A stretch of 64,000 nt of DNA, taken from Larus michahellis (Eukaryota; Chordata; Aves; Charadriiformes; Laridae). The translations under genes and the position numbers were made by a program. Below the pieces are notes generated by a model. It saw nothing but the letters and a program-made list of their open reading frames with translations, made no database searches and had not been told where the DNA came from. The first letter of the stretch is position 1. Every line of letters begins with the position of its first letter. Positions 23,301-35,990 of this stretch are shown here, in pieces. The stretch is taken from the NCBI RefSeq assembly GCF_964199755.1, contig NC_133896.1, positions 82,551,815 through 82,615,814 on the forward strand, read 5' to 3'.

Positions 23301-26300
23301 GGAACTGGAGAGGTGAAAACTGTACAGTGTTACATGGACTAAACAGGAAGGTGCCATGAAGCAGGGAGAGAAGACTAAGCAGTAGCTGTATATACACAGG
23401 TATCCTTTCAACTCTGTTTTATCAATGTAGTGGGAGGCCAGGAGTTAAGATGACTGTGTCACTTATACCGTGATGAGGAATGGGAATGTCACATTGACTG
23501 TTTGTGCAACTCTAAATATTGCATATCTGGTGTTTACAAGAAGTGTGGTTTGACCAAGGGTGCGTATGCAGTTTCTCTTCCTCACTACGACTATGCAAAG
23601 CTCTGTCTGCTAGTATTTTTTATTCCCTGGATTCTGTCTGTTCAGTGGTATTGTGTATTAAACCTGAAACTTGTACAGTATTCTGTGAGTTTCAGGAGGA
23701 AACTTGGTATGCTTGTGTGTATATTTTACCATCCATCTAACAAACATGAGGCCAACAGAAACAACACAAATGTTACGGTTACGCCCCCACCCATCTTTAG
23801 AACAGCGTATAGGAGGAGTAGCGCAAATGTAATGTGATGTAGGAATACTTGTCCGTGCAGAATGGAAATGCTTGTTTACCGGATGGCAAATTCTGAAGCT
23901 TTATCAGTGAGAGAACTAGGCAGAAAGAGGCTGAAGTTTGACTTTGCTAAACTTTTACACAATTTTTCCCCCACGTGAAATATTTCCACAGGAATGTAAT
24001 GCTTGTGAAAGATGCTGGATCAGCAGTTGCGGAGATTGAGCTCCTCTACCCACAGGAAAGGTAACAGGAATTAGATTTTACCTTTAGAACACAGCCTTCA
24101 CTGCATCTCCCTCCTTGACCTGGAAAGGCCTTTTCCAAGGTCAAAAGAGGAGTTTGGTACCCATGGCTCAGTCCTTGGTGCATCTGCAATGCAACTATGA
24201 AGGAAACCAGATAGATGCTAGTTACAGCGATCTTTTTAATGATGTCTGCTTGAATTTCTGATATTTTGGGGGAAAAGACTAACTTTTTCAATGGTTTGTT
24301 TCTCTAGGTTTTTCTACACCAGCAGGAGGTCTTCTCTTCTGTCTTATGGGGACACTTATCTCTTGATAATGCCCCCTTCACAATGAAGGGAAGAAAGGAT
24401 GGACCAGCAGCAATGTGGAATGGGGTGATGTCCACACTTGTGGTTAACAGTCGTAATGAATGCTGTCCTACTAACATGGAAAACTGAATAAAAAGAGTTG
24501 TGAATTGTAATTCATGAGAGTGTGAGGTTCTTTTTGGTAACTTCTGCACCATCTCCCCTTTCTTGAAGTGTCTTTTTTTTTTTCCTCCTGTAATTGCATT
24601 CCTAAAACTTCTAAAATGCTTTATATCAACATGAATAATTTTCCTGAATGCCTTGGAAATCTCAGTATCAGGCCTTTGGTGTTTCCAGTCATGTTACGAG
24701 TTCACCTAAGTCACTGAGAATACAAGTCTCTTGAGTTTTAAAAGGAAAATTATACTATACTGATCATATTATACTGATAGCTTCGGTAGCTGCTAGAGAG
24801 AAACAGAACTGCAGCCCTGTTAACCTATCAGAGAGTCTTTGAATGATTAGATAATGTGCCTTTGGATTTTGAGGCCACAGTGGCAGGGCTTGTTGTAGTC
24901 ATGGTCATGTAAATTCTTACTATGTATTGTTTCTGAAGAGAGCTAATCTTTAAGACCATAGATTATAAATATTGCACATATCTCTTTTGGTTTGTTGTTA
25001 GTGAAACACTGTAAAGAGTTAGACATATACTGATGCTATTTCTATAGTGTGCCTACTTGAAATTTGTATTATAAAAGTGAAGCAAAAAAGGGAAGCAAGA
25101 TACTGAGTTGGTACATTATCAGTAAACACCTCTTATTCTTGACAAGGTATAACGTTTAGTTTCCTTGTAATCTTTTCTTTCTGTCCTTGAAATCCTGGCT
25201 ACATCTTTCAGAGGGATGTGATAATGCATTATAAAGCTTGACCAAATTAAATTTTGAAACAAAGAATTGGTGAAATTTAAGTGGAAAATGCAGCCAAATT
25301 TAAAACCTTTAGCTAATTGGTAATTGCAAGAGGGAGCATAAGGAAATCAAAGGGTAGTATCCCCTTGGATATTTTTTAAGTTAGATTGCATCACACCAGG
25401 CTGAAAGCTACCACAGTTTGGGTAAAATCAGTATAATCCACTTTATGCAAAAAGTGCCCTTAGATTTGAAGATAAATGAAAGAATTTGTTTCAAGGTGCT
25501 CTTTAGGCCAAGAGTTTAGAAAGAGCGAGGCAAGTGTTTTATTTTTATAAGCACTTAACATGACTGACATATACATGGTAACTGAATCACCAATGTATTG
25601 TAGCAATGAGAAAAGCAAAGAGTTTAATGTTCAGATGTTTCTAGAGAGGTATTCCAGTCAAAGAGGGAGAGAGATATTCAATGCTATTTGGCAAGGTCAA
25701 GCTGAGACATCACCGCTAATGCTGTAAGCAATACTGATCTGGAATGGAATTCCTCGCACTGAGGCATGTCTTCTAGGATAATAAGTTCTCCATTCTCTAA
25801 TATAACAAACAAAATAAAGAAACTTGTTTTCTGAAACGTGTCGAAGAGTGAGGGCTGCTACTGAAGAAGATTCCACGTGGTGGTATGGATATTTTCATTC
25901 CTGTTTTCTGTATGCTTGTTATAGTTATTTACGTGTCGGTGGAAACTAGGAGTGTGACTGGTACTCTTGTCTGCAGCTGTGCCCTTCCTCCAATAGCTGC
26001 AGTTTGTGGTTGGTGGTTTTTCAAATTTGTGTGTCAAATCACACCTCTGGTAGCACTCGGATACCTCTGTAAGCAAGTAAAATGGCTGCCTTTGCAGACT
26101 CGTGGCCATTTTCTCTCATGTGGTTTAGAGTATGCTGATGCATATAGTAATGCTTCCATAAGTGCTTTTCTATAATTTTCCTTAATATTTAATGTTATAA
26201 AAGTAGAACAGCTGAGAACCTTCTAAATTCCTTTTTAGTTTCATATATCCTATCTTGCTAAGCTAGTTCCAGGCCGTATCTGTACTTCAGTTCTCTTTTA

Positions 26301-29300
26301 TTTTCTTTGTGAGTGTTCAGCAGTGTTCTCCCTGTTCTGCTGCCTAAAGTTCACAGATTTGCTTTGGCTTCTCCTGCCTTTGTAGTCCAGAATGTCTTTT
26401 CCTTTTTTTTTTTTTTTCTTCCAAATGCTCCTGATGCTCCTGCCTGCTTGTCATAGGAAAAGACCTGCTGTTGTTCCTGCTTTTAACCACTGGCCCTCTT
26501 TGTTCTTGTCCTTGTCCCAGGCACACACATAGTAGTAGCTTAAGAGCATTTCTTACTCAGTGTCTATTATAGATAACTATTCTTTGACGTTTGTGTGACT
26601 GACTTACCCTAAAAGCGTCCCTTCCTTTTTTAGGGGGAGAAAGACAAGTTTTGTTACTACGCGTTTTGTTTTGGTATTTCACAGCCCGAAAGGCATTAGA
26701 CGTTAAATAGAAATTAAAATAAGTTAATGAAAATAGGGATGTCTGGTTTCACTGTAATGTCTCGGTGAATGAGAGTGAGCAAATTGCAATACCAAGAAGA
26801 TCAGTAGGTCCCTGGCTGTTGTACTCATTTAGCTATCTTTGTTTAGAGGGATTGGTCTCCTTGCAGTCCATCTCTTCATGTACCTCACTTAAAAACTCCC
26901 AGGAGTTATGGTCAAGAGCACGTTAGTAACTTGTTAAGTTTTACTTTTCTTCGTCTTTCCTTTGTTCCTTTGAATATGAATATTCAATAGTTAAATAGTT
27001 TGATATTAATATTTGTACAGTACAGTGAAAATGGTAATAATAGATCTGTAGTGATAATACTGACTTGTGCTGTGATGCTTGGGGAAACTTGATATAAACA
27101 GTTCCTTTTCTGCGTTTTCTCTTAATTAGACTTGTGCTTTTGTGCTGGCTACAGAAATGGAGTACTTTAAAATGTGGTTTGCTTAGTATAATGAGATCTT
27201 GGGGTGGAGTATATTTGTGTTGAGGCCAAACTGGGACAGAGGTTGTAATTTTGTTCAGTATAAGATCTGGAAAACCTCTGTAACTTGGCTGGCCTGCGTT
27301 CCCAGTTGTGCATGACATAAGCAGACAGCTGCATTTTGACCACTGTCTTTTGTATTTTTCTTGGTCACTTTCCTTATTTTGTGCCTTATCACCTTGGTCG
27401 CTTGTCCAACCTGCTCTTTCTCTGTCTGAACAAATTGCTTTGCTGCTGCACGTTTACCTCTAGGTGGTCTGCAAAATCTAGGTATCAGCTTGGAACTAGA
27501 CATTGCATCGTCTTCTCCGTGACTCTCTCATCCCGTGCTGTCATCACTTCAGCGTTTTTCCAGACATGCTACTTTGGAGGCCTTCCTCTGCTGAGGTGGT
27601 GGTGTTGAGAAGGGAGAGCGTGCAATGCAATGATGAAGTTGCCTCAAAAGCCTAGAGGGTGGAATCCATGGGAGAGAGGTTGCTGCTCTGTACTACTCCC
27701 GCCACCCCCAATTTAGCTGTTGGTGTACAGGCTTGTAAGCAAAGCACAAGCTAATAAGCTAAGCCCTACACTGATTATTGGCTTGCGCGCTTTATCTTGG
27801 ACATTGGCATGCTTCAATGGTTGGGATAAACAGCACTTCTCCCTGCCAGTTGGTGAGATCAGTGATAACTGTGTCAGTGCTGCTGTGCTCTTTCTTGCTT
27901 TGCAAATGCCTGGTTCTGAGATTTCAGGCGAGTTCCTTGGTCTCCAGCATGTTTGCCGTGATCAGCTGTGGATCCACTATCCTGGTTTATGGAAGGAAGA
28001 TGAGTAATACTGGGCTTCAAAATCATGTGAAACACACCAGGAAGAGTTTTTGTCAGAGATGGAATTACAACTGCTCCATATTTTTATTCAGCTTTTTCAT
28101 TAAAAGGTTTTTTTATATTTTTTGTGATAGTGCTTCTGAAGATCTCTAACAAAGGAAAAAGTTCTCCACTATCTAGTTCTGCCCATCTTTTCCTTCCTAG
28201 AGAGAGCATACAGCAACTGTCAGAGCTGTCCATAGAGTTACTCTTCTTCCCTACAGCCCTTAAGATCCAGAATGAAGAGATACAAAAGAATATAGCAGTG
28301 AGTTTCCAAGAGAAAAGAATGGGATGTTGCTTTCTAGCATCCCTGGTATCCATCTGTGTTCAGCTGCTTAGTGGTGACAGTGCTTGTTTCTGTAAGAATA
28401 TGAAATGGTTTGGGCCTTTTGAGAAATAACAGAGCAATTTCCACAGTTTTCTACTCCCTTCTTTCCAGCCTTGTGGCCAGTGCTTCGTTATAGGGAAGAA
28501 CATCTCCTTAGTCTTCCCCATAACATCACCCCATACAGCTTTCTGTGCAAGGTAAGACTCTGAGGGAAAAACTCCACGAAAATCATTCAAAGTGTTCTCT
28601 GCAGCCTGAATCCTTTCATGGCTCGGATTGGTGATCTTCGTCTGAGCCCAGTCTTAGTAATAGCTCACGTAGTTTGAAAACAGCTGAATTTGCGAGCAGG
28701 GAATGGAAATGAAAAATTGCAGCCCAGTTAAGGGACTTTACTCTGGAATAAGCAAGCCCTGCAATGGGAGAAGAGGCCCAGCAGAGGGAAGGAAAGAAAG
28801 AGTGTTTTGAATATCTTAAGTTTTCAGATTTTGTTAGGGGTGTGTTTGTAACTTTCTGTTACAACACCCTGATTCTGATTTCATCGACTGTCAGATGACG
28901 TGAGTTTGCTTGGAAGGGAGATGTTAAAGCAGTATAGCTTTGTTACTCTGCTTGGCACAGGGACGACGTAGTAGCAGAGGGATAAGAGGGGTTCCTAAAG
29001 ATGCTTTCTTCTCTGAACTGCCTTCCTCCCGTTGTTGTACTGAGATACCGTTTTGCAGAGTGATTTGGTAGGTGGCTTTTTTGCTTTAATTTCAAAGGCC
29101 AGCAGTTCTTAACTGTTGCAGGTTCCTCTTTTGCAACAGAGCTAAGGTCCTCTGGCACTTCTTACAAGGCTGGTCATTTACTTCAAAAATCTGCTTATCT
29201 GTCACCTTGCCTAAAAGGTTGTGGGGGGAACACTGAATTATATTTTTCTCCTCAGTTTTAAAGGGTTGTGGTTAATTTCCCTTTGTGCAAGTCTGTTTTA

Positions 29301-32300
29301 CGTCATCACTGTTATGGAGCTCCTGCTGGTTTTTACACCGGCCGAGTTAGCTATGTTTGCAAGTTTAGTCACTACTTGAGACCAAAGTGGCGTTGAAGGC
29401 GTGTTATTCTAGACTGTACAAAAAGATGAGCCTAGTGTGGAAGGCCTACAGTCAAAGCAGATGACAAGGTGGAAGGACACGGGGAAACAGCATGTCAATA
29501 ATTAGTTGTTACAACACATCTGCGATGCAGTGACAGCTGCTCATTCTGCTTTAAGATCCATCGGATTGAAAGATGGAAAACGACCAGAATTTTGGATGTT
29601 GGCTGGCTACTCTGCTTCGCGTGCATCCTGTTTTTCACCCTCATATATGGAATTATTGCCAAGAGTCATACCTCCTTGGCAGGTAGAAACTGTGGACGTC
29701 TGTTCTTGAGCAGGTAATGTATTTCCTAGCCTGCACACTGACAAGAAGTGTAGTGGTGACCCTTCTTCCCGGGCTGAGTTGCCACAGTTTTCTTTGTCAC
29801 ATAGGGAGCTCCTGGTGAGCTGCATGCAGCTGAAGGTGCCAGCAACAAAAGTGAGGACGCAGTCACCTGGAATTTAATGTTAAGGACACTGTGCAGGCCT
29901 GCTTTTGGTGACCAGAACTCACAAAGTCACATCAGGTCTCCGCATACAGTGACACTGAGCTCTTCCGCATGGAGTATACAGTGTGTGTCAAGGGAATGCG
30001 TTTGTGGTGCTCTGTGGGAAATGATTCAAAGTGCTTAATTTCGTCAGTGCCTCCTGACTGCAGAGAAAAGAGAAGGTGCTCAAAACTTACAGGATGAGGC
30101 TGTAGCTGACTTTGAACATGGAGGAGGGAAAGAAAAGAATGTGTTCTTAAGGCAGACAGGTCTTGCAAAATTACTTCTCGTAGCCATCAACTTTTACTTA
30201 AATTTCCATCTCTTTCCCGTAGCTCAAATGATGGGTGTTTAATATCACTGCATTTGGTGTCCCTTGGAGCGAAGCACACTGAAGTGCATTGTTTTGTTTG
30301 TATACAGTTGGCAAGCAGGTCATAGTGAGTGTGTGTTTGCTTTGGTTGCCTGGAGAGTTCAGCATCTTCTAATTGCATGTTTTCATAAGTGTTCTTTAAC
30401 AGATGTAACCCTTAGGAGCTAGCATTGCGAGCATGAGAAGCAGGCTGGTTTGGAAGCAGATGTTGTGAGCCCAGAGTGGTGAAGGGCCCAGAGAGGTGAA
30501 ATTCATGCTCATATGCAGTCCCACTCTTGGAAGCTTTTTCTACAGTTCCTGCCTTCTTCATTGGTTTTGGAAGCCCTCCCGATGTTCTAGATACATGCTG
30601 TCTGAACGCACCTCCTTAAGGCAGCAGTATTCCCGTCGTTGAACTTCTGATAAAACCTGGCCTAATACTGCACTTCTCTTTTTCATAGAAAGGGTGTGGG
30701 GTCATCAGTGTTCAGGACAGAGACGCATTGAACCAGTGCGTGGGAAGTGCTTTTAGAGTTTGCTGATCGTGTCTGTTCATTCGGTTTCTTTTTTCCAGAA
30801 GTGATTTTGTTGCAGGCACCTACTGCTGCAGTGGCTGGTGTTTGAATGACATCTTCCAAGGAGTAAGATGTGAATTCCAACATCTAACTGTGCTGGATTT
30901 GGATCATATTTTGCCAAATGCACTTTGGACCCATTAACTTCATGGAGAGTAGTAGTACGCACTTACAACCTTGAAAAAAGTCAAGCCCAAGATGTCTGAG
31001 TCCTATATTAACAGATGCAACTCGAAGCGGAGATCACTTTTCTTTATTTCTGTCGGCATACATAGTAAATACAAGATACAAGGCAATATATCGTACCACT
31101 TCTCAATGGGTCTAATTTATCCCTGGGTAAATCAGTCAGTTTCCAAGGATGCGATGGATAAAAAACATCTCCGATAGTATGAGTTAGTTTTCTTGAGGTT
31201 GTGTTTCCCTCTGCTGGCATGTAGTTAATACTGCCGACCTTTTTTTCTTTTTTTCTTTTCAAAACCAAGCTTCAGAAGCTACTGCTTCCTTGTAACCCCA
31301 AGAAAGATTTCAACTATCATCTTTGGTGACCAAATATAGCATATTAATCAGAACAAAATGAAGGAAGAAACAGCAACAGTGCTAATCAGTGACCCAGTCT
31401 ACATGTAAAGTTGGCTGTGCTTTGAGCAGAACGTTGGACTGTTATGACTTGCCAATTTTTCTGAGTGTGATATGCATACTACCTTTTTTGAGGGGGAAGG
31501 AGTTAGACTGAAGAAGCGAAACAACAATTTTCAGAGTCTCCTGTTTTTATTCATCTAGGGTAATGAGTAATAATAATTTCATAACCCTCAAACTAATATT
31601 TTTGAAAATTCATACTGCTGTCTGGCATGATCTGCTAATCTATGTTACACGGAAATTATAAATTTCATCTGAACATTGGTTGCTCTGCATGTTTAGATTA
31701 AAAAAAAAATCTATGAAATTACAAGTAGCACTATTTTAAAATCCATTTTATCAGTTTCCATTTGTAAAACCGCTACAGATGGTTCTTAAACAAAGATTGA
31801 AACTAAGTCAGTCCTTCGGTTGTTTAGAAACTGAGGTGCATAGATTTGCAAGTGAGTAATAGTAACGATTTCCTGAAACTCAAATGGAGTTTATGCGCAT
31901 GTATGTATGTTTACATGAGTAGAAGCTAAAGCCATACTTTCTTGTAAGTAGCAATATTTAATAACCACGATGCCCCCATAAAAAATTGTTAGGTTATATA
32001 GTCTGGATAGGCCACAAATCTGTTTTCAAGTTACTCATAGAGAGTTTTAAACTGTACTTTTCTCTACCTTGTTTTTATTATTTAGATTTTCATGCCTATA
32101 GGAGCGGTATTTCTTGGAGCTGTTTTGCATATGCAAATTTAAAAGCTTTGCTTTTGTTCACGTGATTGTACTGTACTCAGAAGAGGAAATTCCGTAGAAA
32201 GCTCTTTCAAAGCTTTTTGGAATACTGTAGCAGTTTCAAGTACAGGCCAGGTCTAAGCCCTTACAGCTTCCATGCTAGAAGATGTATTCAATGTGTGTGT

Positions 32301-33286
32301 ATGACTTAGATGAAATCGCAGGGTGTAGATCTAGCAGAGGCACTGCAAAAGTCATACCTAATGTCTGAGATGTTCAAGAGGGTGAAGTTAAGAGGATAAA
32401 AGCTGATGCTTGTAACCTAAAGTTTTGTTACGAACAGAACATGCTGCGTTGATCATCTTGGTATCTGTCTTAATAGGACTAGAGCACAAGATCGACAGAC
32501 TGGTGTCCCTCCTGTGGCCCAGCAACACTAAACTCAGCATCGAGTGTGGTAGCCATGGCCTCTCATTCCCAAATTGCCTGGTGGTGGAGGAAGAAGAAAG
32601 GTTGTTACTCCCTTTCAAGGTGCTGAGAACCTTTACCTCTGTTTCTTACTTTTACAATGCCTATGCCATCAAGGTATAGCCAAGTGGGGTGGTGAAGACT
32701 TGTGAAGGTCTTTCTGTTGAATCTACAACTGCATAGAAAAAAGAAATGTAAGGCTTGGAGCCAAAGAAGGAGGAAATAAGAGGAGTTCTGACTCCATATG
32801 CTAGGATGAAGAAATTTTCTTGCTGTGAGTGATGAAGGCCTGAATTTTTCTAAAGTCCCCTTAGAATGTCCTCCTTAATAGGTTAGAGAATCAAACTCTC
32901 TTTGGTGTAATAAATCTTGTGTTTGTTGCTGCACACCTGCTAATTATGTCCATGGAGATCAGCTCTTTGGGTTAATTGCTCGTGGGAGATTCCTTTTGCC
33001 TTTTCCGTCAGAGGGTGTTCTCTGAGCCATCTATTGCTAGTTGAGATAATGGCAAAAACAGCCACAGGAGATACTCTGAATGAACAAGGAGGCAGTATCA
33101 GAAATGGTACGTACTCCTTGGATGAACCAGGTACCTGAATGAGCAATCTCTACGTGAGTTCTCTTGTCACTTCTCTAGGGAAAAGAGGCTGTAGAGACAG
33201 CCCCTTCAAGACCTTGGGGTTTTGGTTTTCAGAGTCATAAGGACCCTTCCTCTCTCTCAGCCATCCGAAAGACTTCAGATGATGGG
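20389..33286 (+). other. Intergenic, no supported gene
   Basis: About 13 kb without a coding block that I can defend. A TTTG tetranucleotide run is at 22214-22238 and a poly-T at about 26403-26419. On the minus strand between about 26.3 and 31.3 kb, several 60-125-codon frames have protein-like composition (for example 27503-27255, Lys/Arg/Gln-rich). They share no frame, have no family match that I know, and are interrupted repeatedly. At 33079-33096 the + strand reads NEQGGS, which may belong to the DIRS-like remnant further right. Confidence 0.4.
22214..22238. repeat. (TTTG)n short tandem repeat
   Basis: tttgtttgtttgtttgttttgtttg, about six units with one interruption, in intergenic sequence. 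Confidence 0.85.
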
Positions 33287-33713
33287 ACTTACAAACCTTA
33301 TGAAGAACGACTGAGGGAGCTGGGGTTGTTTAGCCTGGAGAAGAGGAGGCTGAGGGGAGACCTTATCAGCCTCTACAACTACCTGAAAGGAGGTTGTAGA
33401 GAGATGGGGGCTGACCTCTTCTCCCTGGTGACAAGTGATAGGACAAGGGGAAACAGGTTCAAGTTACATCAGGGGAGGTTTAGATTAGATATTAGGAGAC
33501 ATTTTTTCACTGAAAGGGTTATTAAACATTGGAATAGGCTGCCCAGGGAGGTGGTGGATTCACCATCCCTGGAGGTGTTTAAAAAAAGGGTAGATGGGGC
33601 ACTTAGGGACATGGTTTAGAAGTGGCTCTTGTCAGGGTAGGCTAAAGGTTGGACTCGATGATCTTAAAGGTCCCTTCCAAACTCAACAATTCTATGATTC
33701 TATGATTCTATGA
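33287..33713 (+). mobile_element. CR1 LINE 3' fragment, sense
   Basis: Starts at about the YEERLRELG block and keeps the end of ORF2 open from 33326 to 33619: [20 protein letters not shown], then [20 protein letters not shown] and [20 protein letters not shown]. The short 3' UTR contains TTGGACTCGATGATCTTAAA and ends in three copies of the ATTCTATG octamer unit at 33689-33713. It is a relatively young-looking, strongly 5'-truncated copy. Confidence 0.95.
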
Positions 33714-34199
33714 CTTGCAAGCTGATCCAAGTTCATCAGAAATGAAAACAGCAGTCCTTTGGGATATCTGTCAGCTTGAATATTTGTGACAGTTTAGTTG
33801 GTCATACTTCAGAGAGTTTTAGATGTCAGTGAAGTCAGAACATTAACAGCACCAGTCTGCTGATAAGAGTCTGGAAATCTTTCCTACCCTTTCTGTAGTG
33901 GAAAGAAGAGAACAATGTTTACCTACAAAAGAGCACTAGAGCCTGCTAATCCTCCAGTCACATCATTTCCTGATACGTGGAGTTTGATCAAAAACAAATT
34001 TCAGGCTTCACATAGGTGTCTGTGGACTGAAAGCTGTTATGGCTGTTGTGTGAATCTTTTATTCAATTTGGAAAAGAAACATTTTGTGTCAAAGCCTGGA
34101 CTATCTAACAGCCTTAAGCAAGCAAGGGGAATGAAACCATTTGTGTTAGGAAGCTAACATGTCTTGAGAACTTAAACATCAGTAAATCAAGTAAATTCA
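33714..34199 (+). other. Unassigned sequence between CR1 and the DIRS-like remnant
   Basis: Holds an 80-codon open frame (33915-34157) of no recognised family. If the NEQGG motif at 33079 belongs to the same retroelement as the block from 34225, then this segment and the CR1 separate two parts of it. That is not shown. Confidence 0.3.
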
Positions 34200-35990
34200 C
34201 TGGCTATGCATCTCTGCAGGGGGGGCAAGCATTTGGCAGACCACCTGTGTTTCCCGCGAATGATCTCTGCAGGTGTATTTTGATCATCAGTGTAAGGTTA
34301 TCTAAGACCATCCCCCTGTTGAAAAAGTCAATTCTATTACATTCAGCAATAGTATGGCCTGAGATTAATTTAAGATGGTTTTCAAAGTGAATCCCAAAGC
34401 TACCTATTGTACCCCAGTTATTCCATAGATGTTTATCCCTGAGGTGGACCTCCTTGTGACCAAAGACAATGCAGATTGTCTTCCTTTGTTCTCAGGAACA
34501 GAGTAGCTCAATATTGACAGCAATATTGACAGAGTTTTCCTTAGCTGGTACACACCATCTCTTGGAATTCATGGAGATTAGGCAAGACAGGGCTCGGGTA
34601 ATGGTATTAGTTTCTGCTTAACCCTGGTAGCTCTAATTTTTATATTCTCTGTCCACGCAATCACCAGAAGTCAGTACTGCTATCCCAAACAATGGTATGT
34701 TGCAGAATTTAGAATTGCTGGACCATCAAGACGGATATTACTCAGCTCATGGTGTGCAGCGTATCTGAACGACATCTATGGGAAGAGATTGCTTTACGGA
34801 TACCTAGAGAATGCTACTGCAAAGCTTTTCTGGGCCACAACTTAATGCTCTTAAGTGGAAATATTTTTCAAAGCTGAAAAGAAAGCATGTTAGACAATCT
34901 TCACTTTCAGTTACTCTGAAGTCTTTGTCACTGTTAGAGCCTATTTTACAGTAGAGAGAGGTACATTTGACAGCAATATCTGCCTGACACTTTTCAGTAC
35001 AACATGAATTCAGTTTCTCAGACCAAACCTTTATTGTCTAGCCAGGAAGATTTCATTACTATAGGACTTCAGGTCAGTCAAGGCTTGATAAAACCATTGT
35101 TTGAACCACTATTTTCTTCTGCAGTCTATTATTAATCAATGAAGGCAACTTTATAGTGGCTATTACTTCAGCTTACAAAGACAAGCTACATGTCAGTCTT
35201 TCCAAAGTACTCCATTCAGAGACATGAAACATCATCCCACATTTATCTAAAAAAAATGGTGCTAGACTTTCACAATGATCAAGACGTAGGAATGCCTTTG
35301 CTTTTAAGGTGTTTTGTTTTTCCTCTTTCTAATCACCGTGAAGTGAAGCAAAGCTGTCCCATCAATGTAAATACGTATTCTAAGCACAGAGACTCAAACA
35401 GAATAAGGTCCCTTAGCACGTTCCTTGTTTACATCTCCTTCTGACAGCACAGAAAATTTGGATCAGAGGCTAACAAAATGGATTGCACATCTAGTTGGAA
35501 AAGCCCATGCTGTAAACAAGCTGAATCTTCCACAGCGTGGCCCCCAAAGCGGTTTAAAGAGCTGCTGCAAACATTTACCAACTAGTTGTAGGGAGGGTAG
35601 TATTCAGTAGGGAGGGTGGTATTCAGATGAACTCCCAGCTCAATGCACTGACAAGATTTTTGTTAGCTCATCATGGTAAGTGGGATCTACAAAAAAAAAA
35701 AAAGATTGTTGTTGACTTCCAAGACACGTTGTTCTCTTCCTGTTTTCCGCAGGTGAAAATCCCATGACCCATTCTCCTTTTCCTCAGGTTGTTATTTTGG
35801 CATTAGGATTCTAGAGAAATAAGAATTGAAGACGGAAGGGGTTATTCTACTCCTTACCGCTTGGGAGGGTAACACAAGAGCGTGTTGGTGACGTATGTTA
35901 CCCTTGATGCAGAAATCTTTCCGAGCTACTGCGTGTGGGACTCTCGTGCATCTGCAGATGCTCAAAAAGCAGTAGCCGAACATTCAGGCA
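34200..35990 (+). mobile_element. Degraded DIRS-like (tyrosine-recombinase) retrotransposon remnant
   Basis: Ordered pieces of a DIRS-type polyprotein can be read on the + strand, with shifts and stops between them. (1) 34225-34290: an RNase H tail, in which the decayed sequence fits a former LADxLSR-E-SL block. (2) 34437-34497: PEVDLLVTKDNADCLPLFS, resembling the DIRS PE[VI]DLFA...N...LF block. (3) 34574-34618: EIRQDRARVMVLVSA, very like the DIRS K-IRQDRARVILIAP linker, followed by a broken WP..W. (4) 35150-35173: FIVAITSA, the start of the tyrosine recombinase (usually AITSA[KR]R). (5) 35256-35297: MVLDFHNDQDVGMP, like the PK.VS.FH..QD..LP block. (6) 35470-35508: LTKWIAHLVGKAH, like the L.RWI...I..AY block before the catalytic H..R, which is lost. 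From about 35750 to 35990 the sequence is non-coding and resembles a DIRS terminal region. Matches are from memory of family motifs, not a search. An alternative is some other YR element such as Ngaro. Confidence 0.62.

Noticed and set aside
27255-27503. Basic 82-codon minus-strand frame as a small gene
   Set aside because: No family, no splice or promoter context, and surrounding sequence in the same frame is full of stops. Kept only as a low-interest finding for the whole region.
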